Source of the DNA: Macrosoma leucophasiata
Lineage: Eukaryota; Arthropoda; Insecta; Lepidoptera; Hedylidae
DNA: 64,000 nucleotides
NCBI GenBank assembly: GCA_036365455.1
Contig: JAWQUS010000020.1
Location: forward strand, 2,949,001 to 3,013,000
Direction: 5' to 3'
The translations under genes and the position numbers were made by a program. The notes beneath the pieces were generated by a model, which was not told the origin of the DNA, searched no databases, and saw only the letters and a program-made list of their open reading frames with translations. How positions within the stretch are numbered: the first letter of the stretch is position 1; each line of letters opens with the position of its first letter. Shown one piece after another: positions 41,040 through 52,800 of the stretch.

Positions 41040-42370
41040 ACTCCTACCTACTACCTCCTACTACCAATATAGATGCATTACATATTTTATACAGCAAAGC
41101 CGATTCTATATGCCCTACAAGTGCCTACAACCATGAACGGTAAGAGTGAGGGCCAAGTGAGGACACATATTTATGGAAGTTGCTCGCCATGCGGAAACGT
41201 TCATAACGACATAATTAAATTCCAATGATGATGAGAGCTAGCACTCTAATTAAGTGGCGGGCTTCAGCACAGCCATTAAACGATTTCAAGTGCTTGTTAA
41301 TACAACTAATACTAGTCAATTACTTAAGTAATCAGTTTTGATGAGAAAAAGTAATCAGTTTTGGTGAGGAAAAGTGGATTTGAAAATAAAAAAACTTTCA
41401 CTGGATGTACCCTTGCAAGCTAGTTTCATTTCAGTTTTCGTTTTATTTTCAGTTTTCTACATAGTGTGGGGGATATAGTTGGATAGGTCTTTCAAAAATG
41501 TTAGAGGTGTGCGAACATCATTTTTGGATTTAGTTAGCTGTTCGTGACTTACCTATTAAGCTTTGAAGTGCCAATTTTCGTTAGAGTCAAGTGTCCTCTA
41601 CCAACTAAACGGTTATTGTGAGAAATTCTAACGCTACGGCAATAATAGCTTCATATAACGAAATTAAAAGGAAAACTATCACACTTAAGTTGGCTTTACA
41701 AGTTTGCGAGTAATAGTCGACCAAATGTAATAGGTACCTACTCGAAATTTTTGAACAACTTTATAGAAAATATTTATATATTTTTTTCTTTACATCAATC
41801 AAACCTACAAACTATGGAACCCTACACTGCGCGTGGCTCAACGCGACACTCACTTGACCGGTTTTTATATAATTACACAAGACAAAAGTACCAAGTACAC
41901 TCCAATTCCTCGACATGTGTAACGCCAGGATCAACACTAGCCAAGAGTAGTAACCTTGTAACAGCCTGCCCGGGGGTGAGACGACCGACGTGGGGCGCAT
42001 TAAATATCCCGTCGCCATGGAAACCAAGGGCGACAACCCCAACCCCGCCCGATGTTTTAGGACATAAAATCGCAAGGATATTCAAATCAGACCCGCAATA
42101 GCAGCATATACGCTGTTTTACATTGTTTTGTGGAGAAAAATTGGATGAGTTCGATACCGCAAGTTTGGTGTTCCATATAGATACAATGGAATCATAATAT
42201 ACACGGTGAATTTTTAGTGGTAGTTTTCCAGTATGAAAATTATTCTATCTTGGTAAGTAGTACAATCGATTATAATTGTTTTTTTCAGTAATGACGTAAG
42301 TATCTCTTAAACTTAGTTTTCTGTGAACATTTATGAATATTCACTGTACATTCTCTCTTTCGGCAGCACA
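41040..42370. other. Intron 1 sequence with one repeat-like block
   Basis: 41812-42106 begins ATGGAACCCTACACTGCGCG and includes CTTGACCGGTTTTTATATAA, text typical of moth retroelement ends; related pieces are at 24975-25030 and 32330-32420. Open frames on both strands here look incidental. The rest is featureless. Confidence 0.45.
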
Positions 42371-42374
42371 CGTT

Positions 42375-42465
42375 ACTGGTGGTAGAGCTCCAGTGACGGA
42401 GCTCGCGGGCGTAGGCACCACCGCATTACCTAATCTATCTGCCGCCAAATGGTAGTGTTCAGCAG
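42375..42465 (+). mobile_element. Family A repeat, head only
   Basis: ACTGGTGGTAGAGCTCCAGT through ATGGTAGTGTTCAGCA, then unrelated sequence. A minus-strand partial copy follows at 42541-42760 and is cut by the RTE fragment. Confidence 0.8.
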
Positions 42466-42540
42466 TTATTTGCCTCGATGTTACGATGAACGATCTTCAA
42501 GTAGTACTAGGACGACCTACTAGATTTTTTTAGTCTGATG

Positions 42541-42760
42541 TTTTTTTTAATGGAATGGCAAACAAGCGTGGCAAACAAGCTTGCAGTTCACATTGATGTT
42601 AAGTGATGACTGCAGCCTATAGACACCCACACAAAGACTTAGGTCAAAATTCAGATGCGTTACCACTCCTGAGGCCTAAGGTGATATACCTCTGTGCCGA
42701 AAATTACAGGGCCGTACATTATCACCTGACCGGAACACGATAGTGTTGAACACTACCATT
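42541..42760 (-). mobile_element. Family A repeat, head lost at a LINE junction
   Basis: It starts with the poly-T end and a short duplication of GGCAAACAAGC and stops at GAACACTACCATTT, where RTE sequence begins. Confidence 0.8.
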
Positions 42761-43140
42761 TTGGGAAATGGGGAATGGGGAAATCACTCAGCGATCAATG
42801 GAAAGGGCTATGCTCGGAGTTTCCCTACTGGATCGAATTAGAAATGAAGAAATTCGTAGGCGGAGGAAAGTCGCTGACATAGCCAAGCAAATCTGCAAGC
42901 TGAAGTGGCAATGGGCAGGGCCCATAGCTCAGAGAACCGATAGCCGCTGCGGCAGAAAGGTTCTCGAGTGGAGACCACCTATCGGCAAGCGCAGTGTGGG
43001 ACGTCCACCTGCAAGATGGACCGACGACCTAGTCAAGGCTGCAAATACCCGCTGGATGCACGTCGCTTCCGATCGATCGGCATGGAGGTCATTGAGGAGG
43101 CCTATGTTCAGCAGTGGACGTCCTATGGCTGATATGATGA
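42761..43140 (+). mobile_element. RTE LINE 3' fragment
   Basis: Encodes ERAMLGVSLLDRIRNEEIRR, LKWQWAGPIAQRTD, GKRSVGRPPARWTDDLV and a final FSSGRP block, homologous to the C-terminus of the RTE at 19185-22196 and open across its coding part. It begins abruptly inside a truncated family A repeat (42541-42760), as for a 5'-truncated insertion. Confidence 0.85.
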
Positions 43141-43154
43141 CTTGTTATACACTA

Positions 43155-43301
43155 CCCCCTTATTCATGAACGTACATTAGATACGTTTTAGCTATTGAAT
43201 GCTTTGTCTTTGTCAGTTGCACTGTCAAATGTGCAGGATAGGAAAAGACAAAGGAGAGATTAGCAACAATTTATCTAAAATACGTTTATAAATAAGGGAG
43301 G
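43155..43301. mobile_element. Short MITE, second copy
   Basis: CCCCCTTATTCATGAACGTA at the left and TACGTTTATAAATAAGGGAG at the right; the interior closely matches 50191-50330 (GACAAAGGAGAGATTAGCAA). The termini carry a few substitutions, so it is older. Confidence 0.85.
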
Positions 43302-43701
43302 TACACATAGAATGATGGCGTCGGGAATAGGCTCGCCACCTGTGTGCATGCCTACCTTCGAGGAATTCAAGCGTTCCACTTACGTTCCTCAATTTCCATG
43401 CACAACCTTGAGCCTATTTACGAGACCACACCAGTAGGATAATATACGTCAGTGTCTTGTTATGAAGGTAAAGCAATACGTATCAGGTTGCCATCAGTCG
43501 TGATATATGAATGATATTCGAGATGTCTATATTTACATTTGTAATACGACTTACTTGCGAAGGTCACGGCCACACTTGTGTAACAAACAATATAAGGAAC
43601 GATTTCATTTTCGTACGGATGCGTCAATTCTATATCAGTGTCGCTCTATTCGTTTTTCATGACGAAAATATATTTTTTTTTATGAAAAGCATACAGCTCA
43701 C

Positions 43702-44030
43702 TTAGAGAGAATTAGCTGGACGGAGAAGAAAACCAATGAAGAGGTGCTTGCTTTGGTGAGAGAGAAGAAACAAATATTAAACATAATTGAAAACAGACGA
43801 GGCAGAATGCTGGGCCACCTGGTGCGACACGACAGTTACATCATGACAATCATGGAAAGGAAAATTGAAGGAAAGAGAAGCAGAGGGAGACCAAGAAGAA
43901 GTTATATAGACCAAGTGAAGGAAAAAGTAAAAGTTGTGTCGTACGAGGATGTCAAGAGGTTGGCACAGAACAGAAAACACTGGCGGTTATTCCACCGACA
44001 AGAGCACAGCTCTTAAATATATAGAGAAGA
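43702..44030 (+). mobile_element. 5'-truncated LINE with 11-bp target duplication
   Basis: Encodes LERISWTEKKTNEEVLALVR, NRRGRMLGHLVRHDS, KRSRGRPRRSYIDQVKEK and VKRLAQNRKHWRL then a stop, a LINE C-terminal module seen widely in insects. ATACAGCTCAC occurs at 43691-43701 and 44031-44041, immediately bounding the insert, and the two halves of a minus-strand family A repeat resume on either side. Confidence 0.9.
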
Positions 44031-44254
44031 ATACAGCTCACATTGATGTTAAGTGATGACTGCACCCTATATACGTCAAAATGGAGATGCGTTGCCACGC
44101 CTGAGACCAAAGTTGTTGTGTTTGTGATAGTTATTACTGGGCCATACACTACCATCTAACCGGAACACGATAGTGCTGACCGTTTGGCGGCAGATAGAGG
44201 TAATGCGGTGGTGCCTACGCCCGCGAGCTCTCTCACTAGAGCTCTAACACCAGT
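44031..44254 (-). mobile_element. Family A repeat split by a LINE
   Basis: The right part of a minus-strand copy ends GAGCTCTAACACCAGT; its A-tail end lies at about 43667-43701, on the other side of the LINE insert. The SINE-like copy is therefore older than the LINE. Confidence 0.8.
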
Positions 44255-44331
44255 AAGACCTTATTTAATAATCGCTAGGAAACCGGCACTTCTTATGGGG
44301 ACAAACCCTTAAGCAGCAGATGATTGATTTT

Positions 44332-44600
44332 ACTGGTGGTAGAGCTCCAGTGACGGAGCTCGCGGGCGTAGGCACCACCGCATTACCTAATATACTTGCC
44401 GCTAAATGGTAGAGTTCAGCACTATCGTGTTCCGGTCAGGTGTTAATGTACGGCTCTGTAATTTCCGGCACAGAAGCATAACACCTTAGGCCTCAGGAGT
44501 GGTAACGCATCTACATTTTGACCTTGGTCTTTGTGTGGGTGTCTATAGGCTGCAGTCATCACTAAACATCATTGTGAACTGCATGCTTGTTTGCCACTTC
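44332..44600 (+). mobile_element. Family A repeat, near complete
   Basis: Starts ACTGGTGGTAGAGCTCCAGT and ends GCTTGTTTGCCACTTC; the A tail is nearly lost. It lies 77 bp from the inverted copy 44031-44254, making an opposed pair. Confidence 0.88.
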
Positions 44601-44788
44601 GTTAATTAACAGTAATCATATAATATCAAAACGCTTGTATCACAACAAAGGGTCGGGCAGGGTCCTGACGGGGGCGAGTTGGCCGCTTGCCCGGACGGGT
44701 GTTGGCGCAATATGCTGAAACATGCTTTTGTTCTGTTATGTACTTATTTCATTTATTCGAAATAGCTTCACAATAGAACAAGTAGGAA

Positions 44789-45549
44789 CTAAAGGCTTGG
44801 GCAAACCAAACGCAGGGCAGTAGCAGCGCTGTTTGAATGCGGCCCGTCCAAGTTGTAATACAAGAAACTCTTTGAACTGCGTCCCACTAAATTTGAACGC
44901 GGGCCCGCGCTCAAACTGCACCGCGCCGCGCCGCGCTGCAACTGCCGGACGACAAACCAGGCGGCGCGGGAGCGGGGCAGGCGCAGCGCAGGGCAATTTG
45001 AGCGCGGGCCGAGGCTGTTGTATTACTATGGCGGTCATTTTGTCACGACACACCGAAGGCAGCGGAGCGCAGCGCATCGAGAGCGGTTGGCGACTGTTGT
45101 ATTTTTTTACAACGGCGTGATGAATATCAGTGAAAAGATAATCGAATTAGTGCGTAAAAATAAATGTTTGTATGATTTCCGATTTCAAGCTGTCTTTGGC
45201 AATCTTCAAAAGAACTTTCGGGCATATTTTGAAAATATGTGAAAAATAAAATTCATGACTTTCCAGTTCTCTGCAGAGACGATGAAATTCCCCATATTCT
45301 TTTTTCTTGTTTTGATATCATAAACCCAAATTTTTTTTTTTTGCCTAAGTGCCAAAAACACCATGAATTTTTCATGTCGTCTGACATCTTGCAGCCTTCT
45401 GCCTGCCGCACACGTCAAACTGAACGCGGTTCAAACGCGGTCACGCGTTGTAACCGCTTGAAAACTGCTGCTGCGTTCAGTGTGCCGACTCCCGCGCTGC
45501 TACTGACCTGCCCTGCAACTGTCCTGCGTTTGGTTTGCCGAAGCCTTTA
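44789..45549 (+). mobile_element. Harbinger-like non-autonomous element with MADF remnant
   Basis: Termini AGGCTTGGGCAAACCAAACG and its approximate complement CGTTTGGTTTGCCGAAGCCT form TIRs, with TAA on both outer sides. Subterminal regions are GC-rich and carry internal repeats of CTGCCC/TTTGAACGCG type. Inside, after GTGATGA, the plus strand reads MNISEKIIELVRKNKCLYDF, matching the start of a MADF DNA-binding domain as carried by the second gene of PIF/Harbinger transposons; the frame closes 38 residues on. No DDE transposase is present. The same left terminus recurs at 62045-62115. Confidence 0.75.
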
Positions 45550-46275
45550 AACTAGGTATTTGAGGATGTTCCTTCCCGTAATTAAAAGGCACATTTTCAC
45601 TCTTGCTTCATTAGATAATGTAACTACCGGCTACCGACAATATCAACTATCCCTCCGCAATATGATTTGTTCTGTTATGTGTGTATATTTATAATTTGTT
45701 AAATAGGTTTTTGCTTATTTTAAAGAACAACATATTTCAAAAAATTTCGATATCAGGAAGACGATATTAGGACATCCAACCACTTCCAAAGAAGTCAAAT
45801 TTGTTAACGCAGAACTAATTCATCAGCGCGCTGCTGCGTTCAAAGGGTAGGAAAATGGTGGTAAGGGTCGCGGGACACAAGAAATTTTCCACTTGTTCTT
45901 TTTTAATATAACCGCACTCGTGTATATCTGACAATAACAACGGACAGGCAAAGTATGTACCCACGCACTCCTGTATTTCTCACAATTACAACGGACAGGC
46001 AAAATATGTACTAACCGACATTTATTGTTTTTATTGCCAAGTCCATCATTCCAGCCAAAAGACGTCTATGGCTGGAGAAAGCCTTTCCTAAAGACGCGCA
46101 CAACAGTGTTGGTGTTGTGCGTCATTAGGGGAGAATATGCCATAATCGCCACGCTTGGCAAGCGGAAGCGATTGCAGTGGCGGTAGTTTTATCGCGGGAC
46201 GCTACTGTCCATCCCGCGTTGTTTGCGATATTTTTACTACCGCCTTATTGGGATGGTTTGACCGCCATTGTTTCT

Positions 46276-46541
46276 ACTAGTGGTAGAGGTCCAGTGACGG
46301 AGCTCGCGGACGTAGGCACCAGGCGCATTAAATAATATACTTGGCGCTAAATGGTAATGTTCAGCAATATCGTGATCCGGTCAGGTGGTAATGTACGGCT
46401 CTGTAATTTCCGGCAGAGAGGCATAACACCTTAGGCCTCTGGAATGGCAACGCATCTGAATTTTGAGCTCTGGTCATTGCGTAAATGTCTATAGGCTGCA
46501 ATCATCACTTAACATCAATGTGAACTGCATGCTTGTTTACA
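46276..46541 (+). mobile_element. Family A repeat inside an older repeat
   Basis: ACTAGTGGTAGAGGTCCAGT to CATGCTTGTTTAC. The flanks (TTTGACCGCCATTGTT on the left, TTCGGTTGAATGACTGCACT on the right) belong to one repeat that recurs unsplit in part at 13948-14000 and 39640-39740. Confidence 0.75.
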
Positions 46542-46804
46542 AAATTATTTTTATGTTATGAAAGTGTTCATTACAATAAAAAAAATGTTCGGTTGAATGA
46601 CTGCACTAACGAAAAAATCCAAAAACTCCACTAGAAGGCAATGCGTCACGTCCGTCCCGACGACTTCGAAGAAGACGAATGTTAATCTAAATTGATGTAA
46701 ATGATTATTTATTGAAGATAATACATTTATTTGTAAAACATAATACAAGATGACGCAAATTGGCTAATGCGATTACTGTAATTATATTCAAATATTCATT
46801 TGTT

Positions 46805-48057
46805 GGGTCATGCCGGTCTTGCTGTACTCCTTCGGTATACTCAAGTGGACTCAGACCGAACTGGATGCCCTTGACAGGCGAGTCCGCTCTTTATTGACAG
46901 CGCACCGCATGCATCACCCACGGTCTTCGGTCATGAGATTATACATCCCACGGAGATGTGGGGGTCGTGGCGTTCTAAGCGCTAAGACCCTACACAACCG
47001 TGAGGTGTGTAATCTCCGAGAATATTTCCTGACCGCCGACGGGGAGATGCATCGGGATGTGGTGGCGGTCGACAGCGGACTCACCACACTCTCTTTGGCT
47101 AAAAAGAACTAGCTCAAACCTGAGGTGCTCACGACTAGCGACCGCAGGATTGTATGGCAAGGCAAGGTGCTACACGGGCGTTTTTACCGGGCCCTCCATG
47201 GGCCTGATGTAAATTTCTTAGCTTCTGTGGCCTGGCTACGATTCGGTGACCTCTTTGGGGAAACCGAATGTTTTGTTTGTGCAATTATGGACGAAGTGGT
47301 AATGACCAACAACTACCGGAAGTTTATCCTGAAGGATGGAACGGTCGACATATGTCGGGCATGCCATCGACCGGGTGAATCAATCAGGCATATTGTTTCC
47401 GGCTGTTCGAGTCTTGCCAACGACGAATACTTGCACAGACACAACCAAGTAGCCAGGATAATCCATCAGCAACTTGCCTTGAAATACGGTCTTGTAGCCG
47501 CGGAGGTGCCGTACTACAGGTATGTGCCCGACCCAGTTCTAGAAAATGACCATGTCACGATGTATTGGGACCGATCTATCATCACACACTATTGTTGCCA
47601 ATAAGCCTGATATAGTGGTGATATATCGCTCGGAGAGCCGCGTAATGATGATCGACATCACCGTCCCGCATGATGAGAATCTCGTGAAAGCCGAAAAAGA
47701 CAAGGAAATAAAATATCTTGATCTGGCTCACGAGGTTGTCGCCATGTGGGATGTGGATTCGGCCATCATTGTGCCGATAGTCGTATCGGTGAACGGGTTG
47801 ACAGCGAAGAGCCTCGATCAACATCTCAAGAGGCTCTCGCTAGGTGGATGGATCAAGGGTCTGATACACAAAGCAGTACTCCTCGGCACGGCACGCATAA
47901 TGAGGAGGTTCCTGTCTCTGTGTCCCTAACCACCGGCAGCTTGGACCCTGCTCTCGCTGCCGGCGGCACACTATTTTTTATTTTTTTATATATATATTTG
48001 TTGTTTTTTTATACATATATATGTAAAAGATTATTTAATAAGTTGTATGAATAAATA
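46805..48057 (+). mobile_element. R4/Dong-clade LINE, 5'-truncated, restriction-like endonuclease end
   Basis: Encodes the part after the reverse transcriptase: VRSLLTAHRMHHPRSSVMRL, GGRGVLSAKTLHNR, a CCHC knuckle (CRACHRPGESIRHIVSGC), then RHNQVARIIHQQL. In the next frame follow KPDIVVIYR, MIDITVPHDEN, KAEKDKEIKYLDLAHEV and a C-terminal GLTAKSLDQHL region. The CCHC, RHN, PD..D..K order is that of the restriction-like endonuclease of R2/R4-type LINEs. There is one in-frame TAG (47110) and one frameshift (about 47590). The tail is a TTTTTATATATAT run. It is inactive. Confidence 0.85.
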
Positions 48058-48064
48058 AGTGGAA

Positions 48065-48380
48065 TAATAATGGCAACCCATTATACGTCCTACTGCTGGG
48101 CACGAGTCTCCCCTTATTGGGGGGATCCCTGGAGTTTACTCCACCACGCTGCTCCAATGCGGGTTGATGGAGATGCGGGTTAGTGACCAACCCGCTGTCG
48201 GATGTTTTCAAACCGCCCATAAGGCCTTCGACAAGGTTTAACGACTGCTATCTATCGATAGCAAACGTGCCCTCCGAAGCACGGAAACGCGCATTTCAAT
48301 TTGCCACTAGCGGTCACATCGGAAGCATCACACATCCGACTGCGCTAACGGTCTTCACTAGCCACGGGGCCATGCGCGCT
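48065..48380 (+). repeat. LINE-related 3' repeat, second copy
   Basis: Closely matches 17535-17880, including TTCAAACCGCCCATAAGG and the TCTATCGATAG motif, with a small insertion (CCTTCGACA). It directly follows the R4-type LINE tail and precedes an RTE tail relic. Confidence 0.6.
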
Positions 48381-48424
48381 TCTGAGTAAGGCGTTCCACC
48401 CTAACGATGGCAACCACTTGTGAG

Positions 48425-48490
48425 CATCTTCGGGGAAGGCCTTTATCGAGCAGCAGACGTCTTTCGCCTACAGTGATGATGATCATTATG
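48425..48490 (+). mobile_element. RTE LINE tail relic
   Basis: GGGGAAGGCCTTTATCGAGC then AGCAGACGTCTTTCGCCTAC and a TGATGATGATCAT run match the 3' tail of the RTE family (AGGCCTTTGTTCAGCAGTGG in the main copy). Only the tail remains. Confidence 0.5.
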
Positions 48491-48946
48491 ACACACCAAT
48501 CCCATTGAGAAGCCACAAAAGCCACATCGCAAAGACCTAATAGAATTAGCGGCGACCGCAACAGGACGCGCCAATCGATGTGTCTAGACAACGGGGGGCG
48601 AAAGCACATTAAACATTTCCACTCCAACGAGGATACGTTTATTTTGCACCGGTGCCGGCAATTTATAAAAATAGAATACGATTCTGATGATCCGATCAAT
48701 TTGGGCAGCGGACGGACCGAGTCGTGTCGTACGTGCGCGATCGATCCGGTCTTCGTGCGAATGAAAATTCTAACAGTAGACGGTTGGTGCATTTTTGTGT
48801 CCAAGTAACTCCTTAGGAAACGGAAACGGAAACGGAAACAGAATTTTAGAAATGTATGGAATGAAAACATCGACTTCAGTATTAGTTAAAAGCAACTGAG
48901 TTCACTGTCCAGGGAGCCGATGATGAACGACTTGTGATGAAACTAC

Positions 48947-49174
48947 TAAATAGGAAGTTCTGAGCGCCTAACTCTAATGCTTTCGTTTATCTTTCGATTA
49001 AGACATCATCTTGTCAGTTTCGTACCGCCTAACTTTTCCCTGGAAGTGTTTTCGTCCGCAGGTAGGTATATACTTAAGAGCAAAATGTTTTAATGGGCGG
49101 TACGGAACTGACAAGAAAACGTCCTAAACGAAAGCATTAGAGCTAGGCGGTCGGCCCCCAGAACTTCCTATTTA
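48947..49174. mobile_element. Foldback MITE
   Basis: TAAATAGGAAGTTCTGAG at the left and CAGAACTTCCTATTTA at the right. Inward, CTCTAATGCTTTCGTTT mirrors AAACGAAAGCATTAGAG, and TGTCAGTTTCGTACCGCC mirrors GGCGGTACGGAACTGACA. The arms together cover most of the 228 bp. Confidence 0.82.
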
Positions 49175-49271
49175 TACTAGTACATATTCTCATCATCATT
49201 ATTTCATGCTAAAACGTCCACAGCTGAACCAAAGCCTCCCCATATGGAGTATATGCCAAAATGGTAATTTT

Positions 49272-49562
49272 ACTGGAGGTAGAGCTCCAGTGACGGAGCT
49301 CGGGGGTGTAGGCACCACCGTATTACCTAATATACTTGCCGCTAAATGGTAGTGTTCAGTACTATCGTGTTCCGGTCAGGTGATAATGTCGGCCCTGTAA
49401 TTTCCGGCACAGGGGCATAACACCTTAGGCCTCAGGAGTGGTACCGCATCTGCATTTAGACCTTCTTTGTGTGGGTGTTTATAGGCTGTAGTCATCACTT
49501 AACATCAATGTGAAATGCATGCTTGTTTGCCACTTCCATTACATAAAAAAAACAAAAAAAAA
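49272..49562 (+). mobile_element. Family A repeat, full length with long A tail
   Basis: ACTGGAGGTAGAGCTCCAGT to CCACTTCCATTACAT, followed by an A-rich tail (AAAAAAAACAAAAAAAAAA). It sits at the left edge of a stretch (49563-49745) shared with 46558-46690. Confidence 0.87.
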
Positions 49563-50190
49563 ATATTCATCGCAAGACGTTGCTGCCCATCTCGCATTAT
49601 TGTACTTTGGTAATTTGGAATGGTGAGACCGCCATTGTTCGGTTGACTTGCACTAACGGAAGAATTGTTTTCCATTAGAAGAGAATCGTTCCGCCAGTGG
49701 GCGGTGGAGTCATCACGTCCCGACGCCGACGTATATTTTCTAATGCACCACAAAATAAAAAAACCTAAAAATAGGAAAGATATCCGTCGAATTCAGTATG
49801 ATCCCGAAATATATTAATTACCCTTTCATCTCAGACATAATTAATAAGTAAATCATAGGATTTACTTTTACTTCTGTCATTTACACGAACATAAAACCTT
49901 TAAATTGGTAGTACTTACTAATTAATACCCAAAATGATAATTCCTACAAAATCGTACACTGGTGCAGCAGTTGTAACGGTTATGTCTTCTAACGACGTGA
50001 CGACGGCATTGGAGAATCGTCCGTACTTAGCTTACATAGTACTGACTCATCCAGATAAAGCTCTCACTGGAATTATGTGCTCTCTATTGTCTATACCTGT
50101 CTATACATAAAAGCATAGGCTACTAGGACAACCAATACCTATCCTATATCGAGACACTTATTGTTATTCTTGAATATATTTATATCCTAA

Positions 50191-50330
50191 CCCCCTTATT
50201 CATAAACGTACATTAGATACGTTTTAGCTATAGAATGCTTTGTCAGTTCCACTGTCAAATCTGCAGGATAGAAAAAGACAAAGGAGAGATTAGCAACACT
50301 TCAGCTTAAATACGTTTATGAATAAGGGGG
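50191..50330. mobile_element. Short MITE with 3-bp TAA duplication
   Basis: CCCCCTTATTCATAAACGTA and TACGTTTATGAATAAGGGGG are perfect 20-bp TIRs, flanked on both sides by TAA, as for PIF/Harbinger-type insertions. The length is 140 bp. A second copy is at 43155-43301. Confidence 0.9.
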
Positions 50331-51218
50331 TAAGAATAATTATGGACTGAATCAAGCCTATACACTAGATTATTTAGCTTAAGGTTTTCGTTTTTGCAAC
50401 ACGACGAATTCAATCCAATAAAGGGATCGGGCTAAGATGAGGAGCCTAATGATCATAGCGATCCGTCTTTCTAATCCCTATCCTTGACCTTTGACATTTG
50501 AGTTGGATCGATCCGAAATTCATTAAAGGATAAAAGGCGCTGTGGACCATTTTCATTATATCTCATGGTGAATCAATTTACTGAATCGTTTTCAGTCTAA
50601 ATAACTGTTTGATCTATATTTATACCAGATACCAGTCGAGCCTCGCCGCTTTGCTCACGTTTGGAAACTGCTTTCAGTATTGTCGTCATATAGCCCGAGT
50701 CCATCCACATACGCATCTTAGCTCGCTTTATTGTTGCTCAGCTCCTAAGAGGCGTATCGTGATGAGCTTAAAACCTATTTCACAAAAAGGCCATAAAATG
50801 TTAAGTTTTTTTTACAGTACTACATGGGTATAAAAAATGTCAGGAGACTGGCAAACTGTATTGTGGCAAACAAGTATACAGTTGACAGCCTATAAATATT
50901 ACAAACAGATCAAACAACAGAGTTTGCTAAGTAGATGCGTTTCTACTCATGAGCTCTACGCTGTTGTTGTTATGCATGCTTCAATGGAAAAAGAATGAGA
51001 ATGCTCACAGTTCTTAAAAACCGATAAAAAAACTAAACTAGTGAGTCGTAAATGTACGCACGTATGACAAATGCATGCATTCTCTTTCTATGAAAAAGAC
51101 ATATAGCTAACCTACAAGTTATTTTATAAACAAAATATCTTCACTTCAACAAAACATTATACGTAATATTGAAAATTATAAATAAAATCAGAAATATTAA
51201 TCGATATATCATACTCAC

Positions 51219-51290
51219 ATCCTGTAGGCGTTTAAGGTCTTCGACATTATACTTGTAGTAGTCCACTACTGAACATCCATCTCACTTCAC
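51219..51290 (-). CDS. Klc: Probable Klc first exon (leader, possible alternative N-terminus)
   Basis: The 3' edge is a good donor (GAT|GTGAGT, intron G at 51218); the 5' edge is not defined. The exon has a four-codon upstream ORF (ATG GAT GTT CAG TAG) and then, in the same frame after that stop, ATG at 51247 encoding MSKTLNAYR plus two bases. Spliced to the acceptor at 28844/28845, the frame runs on as I-KKIESLGR and reaches the conserved Klc start at 28819 without a stop, adding 18 residues. TTCAGT near 51270 resembles an arthropod initiator; if used, the leader would begin after the short ORF. Support is the donor, the phase and the open frame only; transcription is not shown. Confidence 0.5.
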
Positions 51291-52800
51291 AGGCACTACA
51301 CAACACTATTTAAAACATTAAAAACTTCAAATACACTCATACAAAAATAGTTCACAAAGTATCTCTTAATACTGTAGCTAAAAATAGAAAAGTTGATGGA
51401 AATCGATAAAATACATATAAATTAAAAATAGAAGATAACAAATAGTTAAATAAGATCCTTGTTTATGGAGACAGTAAAGGTTGATTGCATCACCGTAAAA
51501 CTTATCTAAGAGATAACGGAACATTCCGACAGAGCTTTAAACAAAGAGAAAGTCACTCAAAGATAAATTATTACGTACAGAGATTAAATTCATTGGAAAA
51601 CAATAAATACAAGACAACGCCGTTAAGTGTTAGAGTGTGGAGTTTATCGCAAACAAAGACTGCCCTTTGATGAACTTTTCTCTAAACATTAAATTCTCTC
51701 TTATCTTTAATAACATGCAACATTGTAATTTGGAATTCGTCGACACAACGGTGAAAAGAAAGAACGTTTAAATAAAAGTACTCGTATTATATGTGTTTGT
51801 TTTAATATTAATTACCAAATTCAAGTTTGGATTCGACCAAGAAGTTGAGGGTTTAATCCGTAACTGAGACCAAAGGCCATGGATCAGTTTCGCTTTCGGC
51901 TGAGTCTTTTAATAAAGAAGTACTAATTTTCATTAATCAATCACACATTACCTTCAATGCGTGACAGATATGCCTAGCGCATTAAAATAGCAAATACCTA
52001 CATGCACATTATTGACCTAATTTACTGATGAGCTTTGAGCTGAAGAAAATGAATCACTACAGGGTAACTTACGTAAGGATTCTATTTTACATTATAACAC
52101 GAATGGAGGACAACACCGCAGTTGTTAGTGACCTTAACTGGACTACTTAGTACTTACAGAGGACGTCACATACCTATTCAATGTCAACAAATTGAGAATA
52201 TAAACCGTGCATTATTAAGGATTCTTAACTAGGACTAAGAACTTCTTGATATCAATATGGATGATATTAATATCATAAATAATGATAATATAGAGACCGG
52301 AAAATAAAAAAGTTCTTTTAGCACAAAAAACGGTCCATTTCCAACAACTTTTTCGCAATACTGATAGAATAGGAAATGAGTAAATCAAGTCAGCAAAGTT
52401 ACGATTTCCACAGAAGACTTCCCTCAAAGAGCTAAAGGCGAAATTGAATTTTGTCACGTTGAGAAAACACGCTTGGGAAGACCTACACGTTCATTAAGTT
52501 TTACACTCGAACGCCTGATCTAGGTCAACTAGAGTTTGGGGAAGTAGTGATAAGATTTTGCCCATTAGCAAAATGGATCATTAGTTAAAATGCATGACTC
52601 TATGTAGCCAAACAAATGTATGCTTCGTATAAAACAAAAATTATCTCACATATCTACATTTGCTTACTAGATTGCACAGCCAGTGCAATATTATTTTGAT
52701 GAAAGCAAAAGTCGACTACATTTCTATGATCGGGTCATCCACGTGTGTTTTTTGGCACAAGTATTCGTGAATATAGTTTTCTTGCCAATAATTACACAAT

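Noticed and set aside
44736..45120. GC-rich open frames on both strands, 95 and 113 codons
   Set aside because: They lie in the repetitive GC-rich subterminal part of the Harbinger-like element, where stops are rare by composition.
48358..48870. 170-codon minus-strand open frame
   Set aside because: It spans an RTE tail relic and a GGAAAC hexamer tandem, has no conserved domain and is probably chance.
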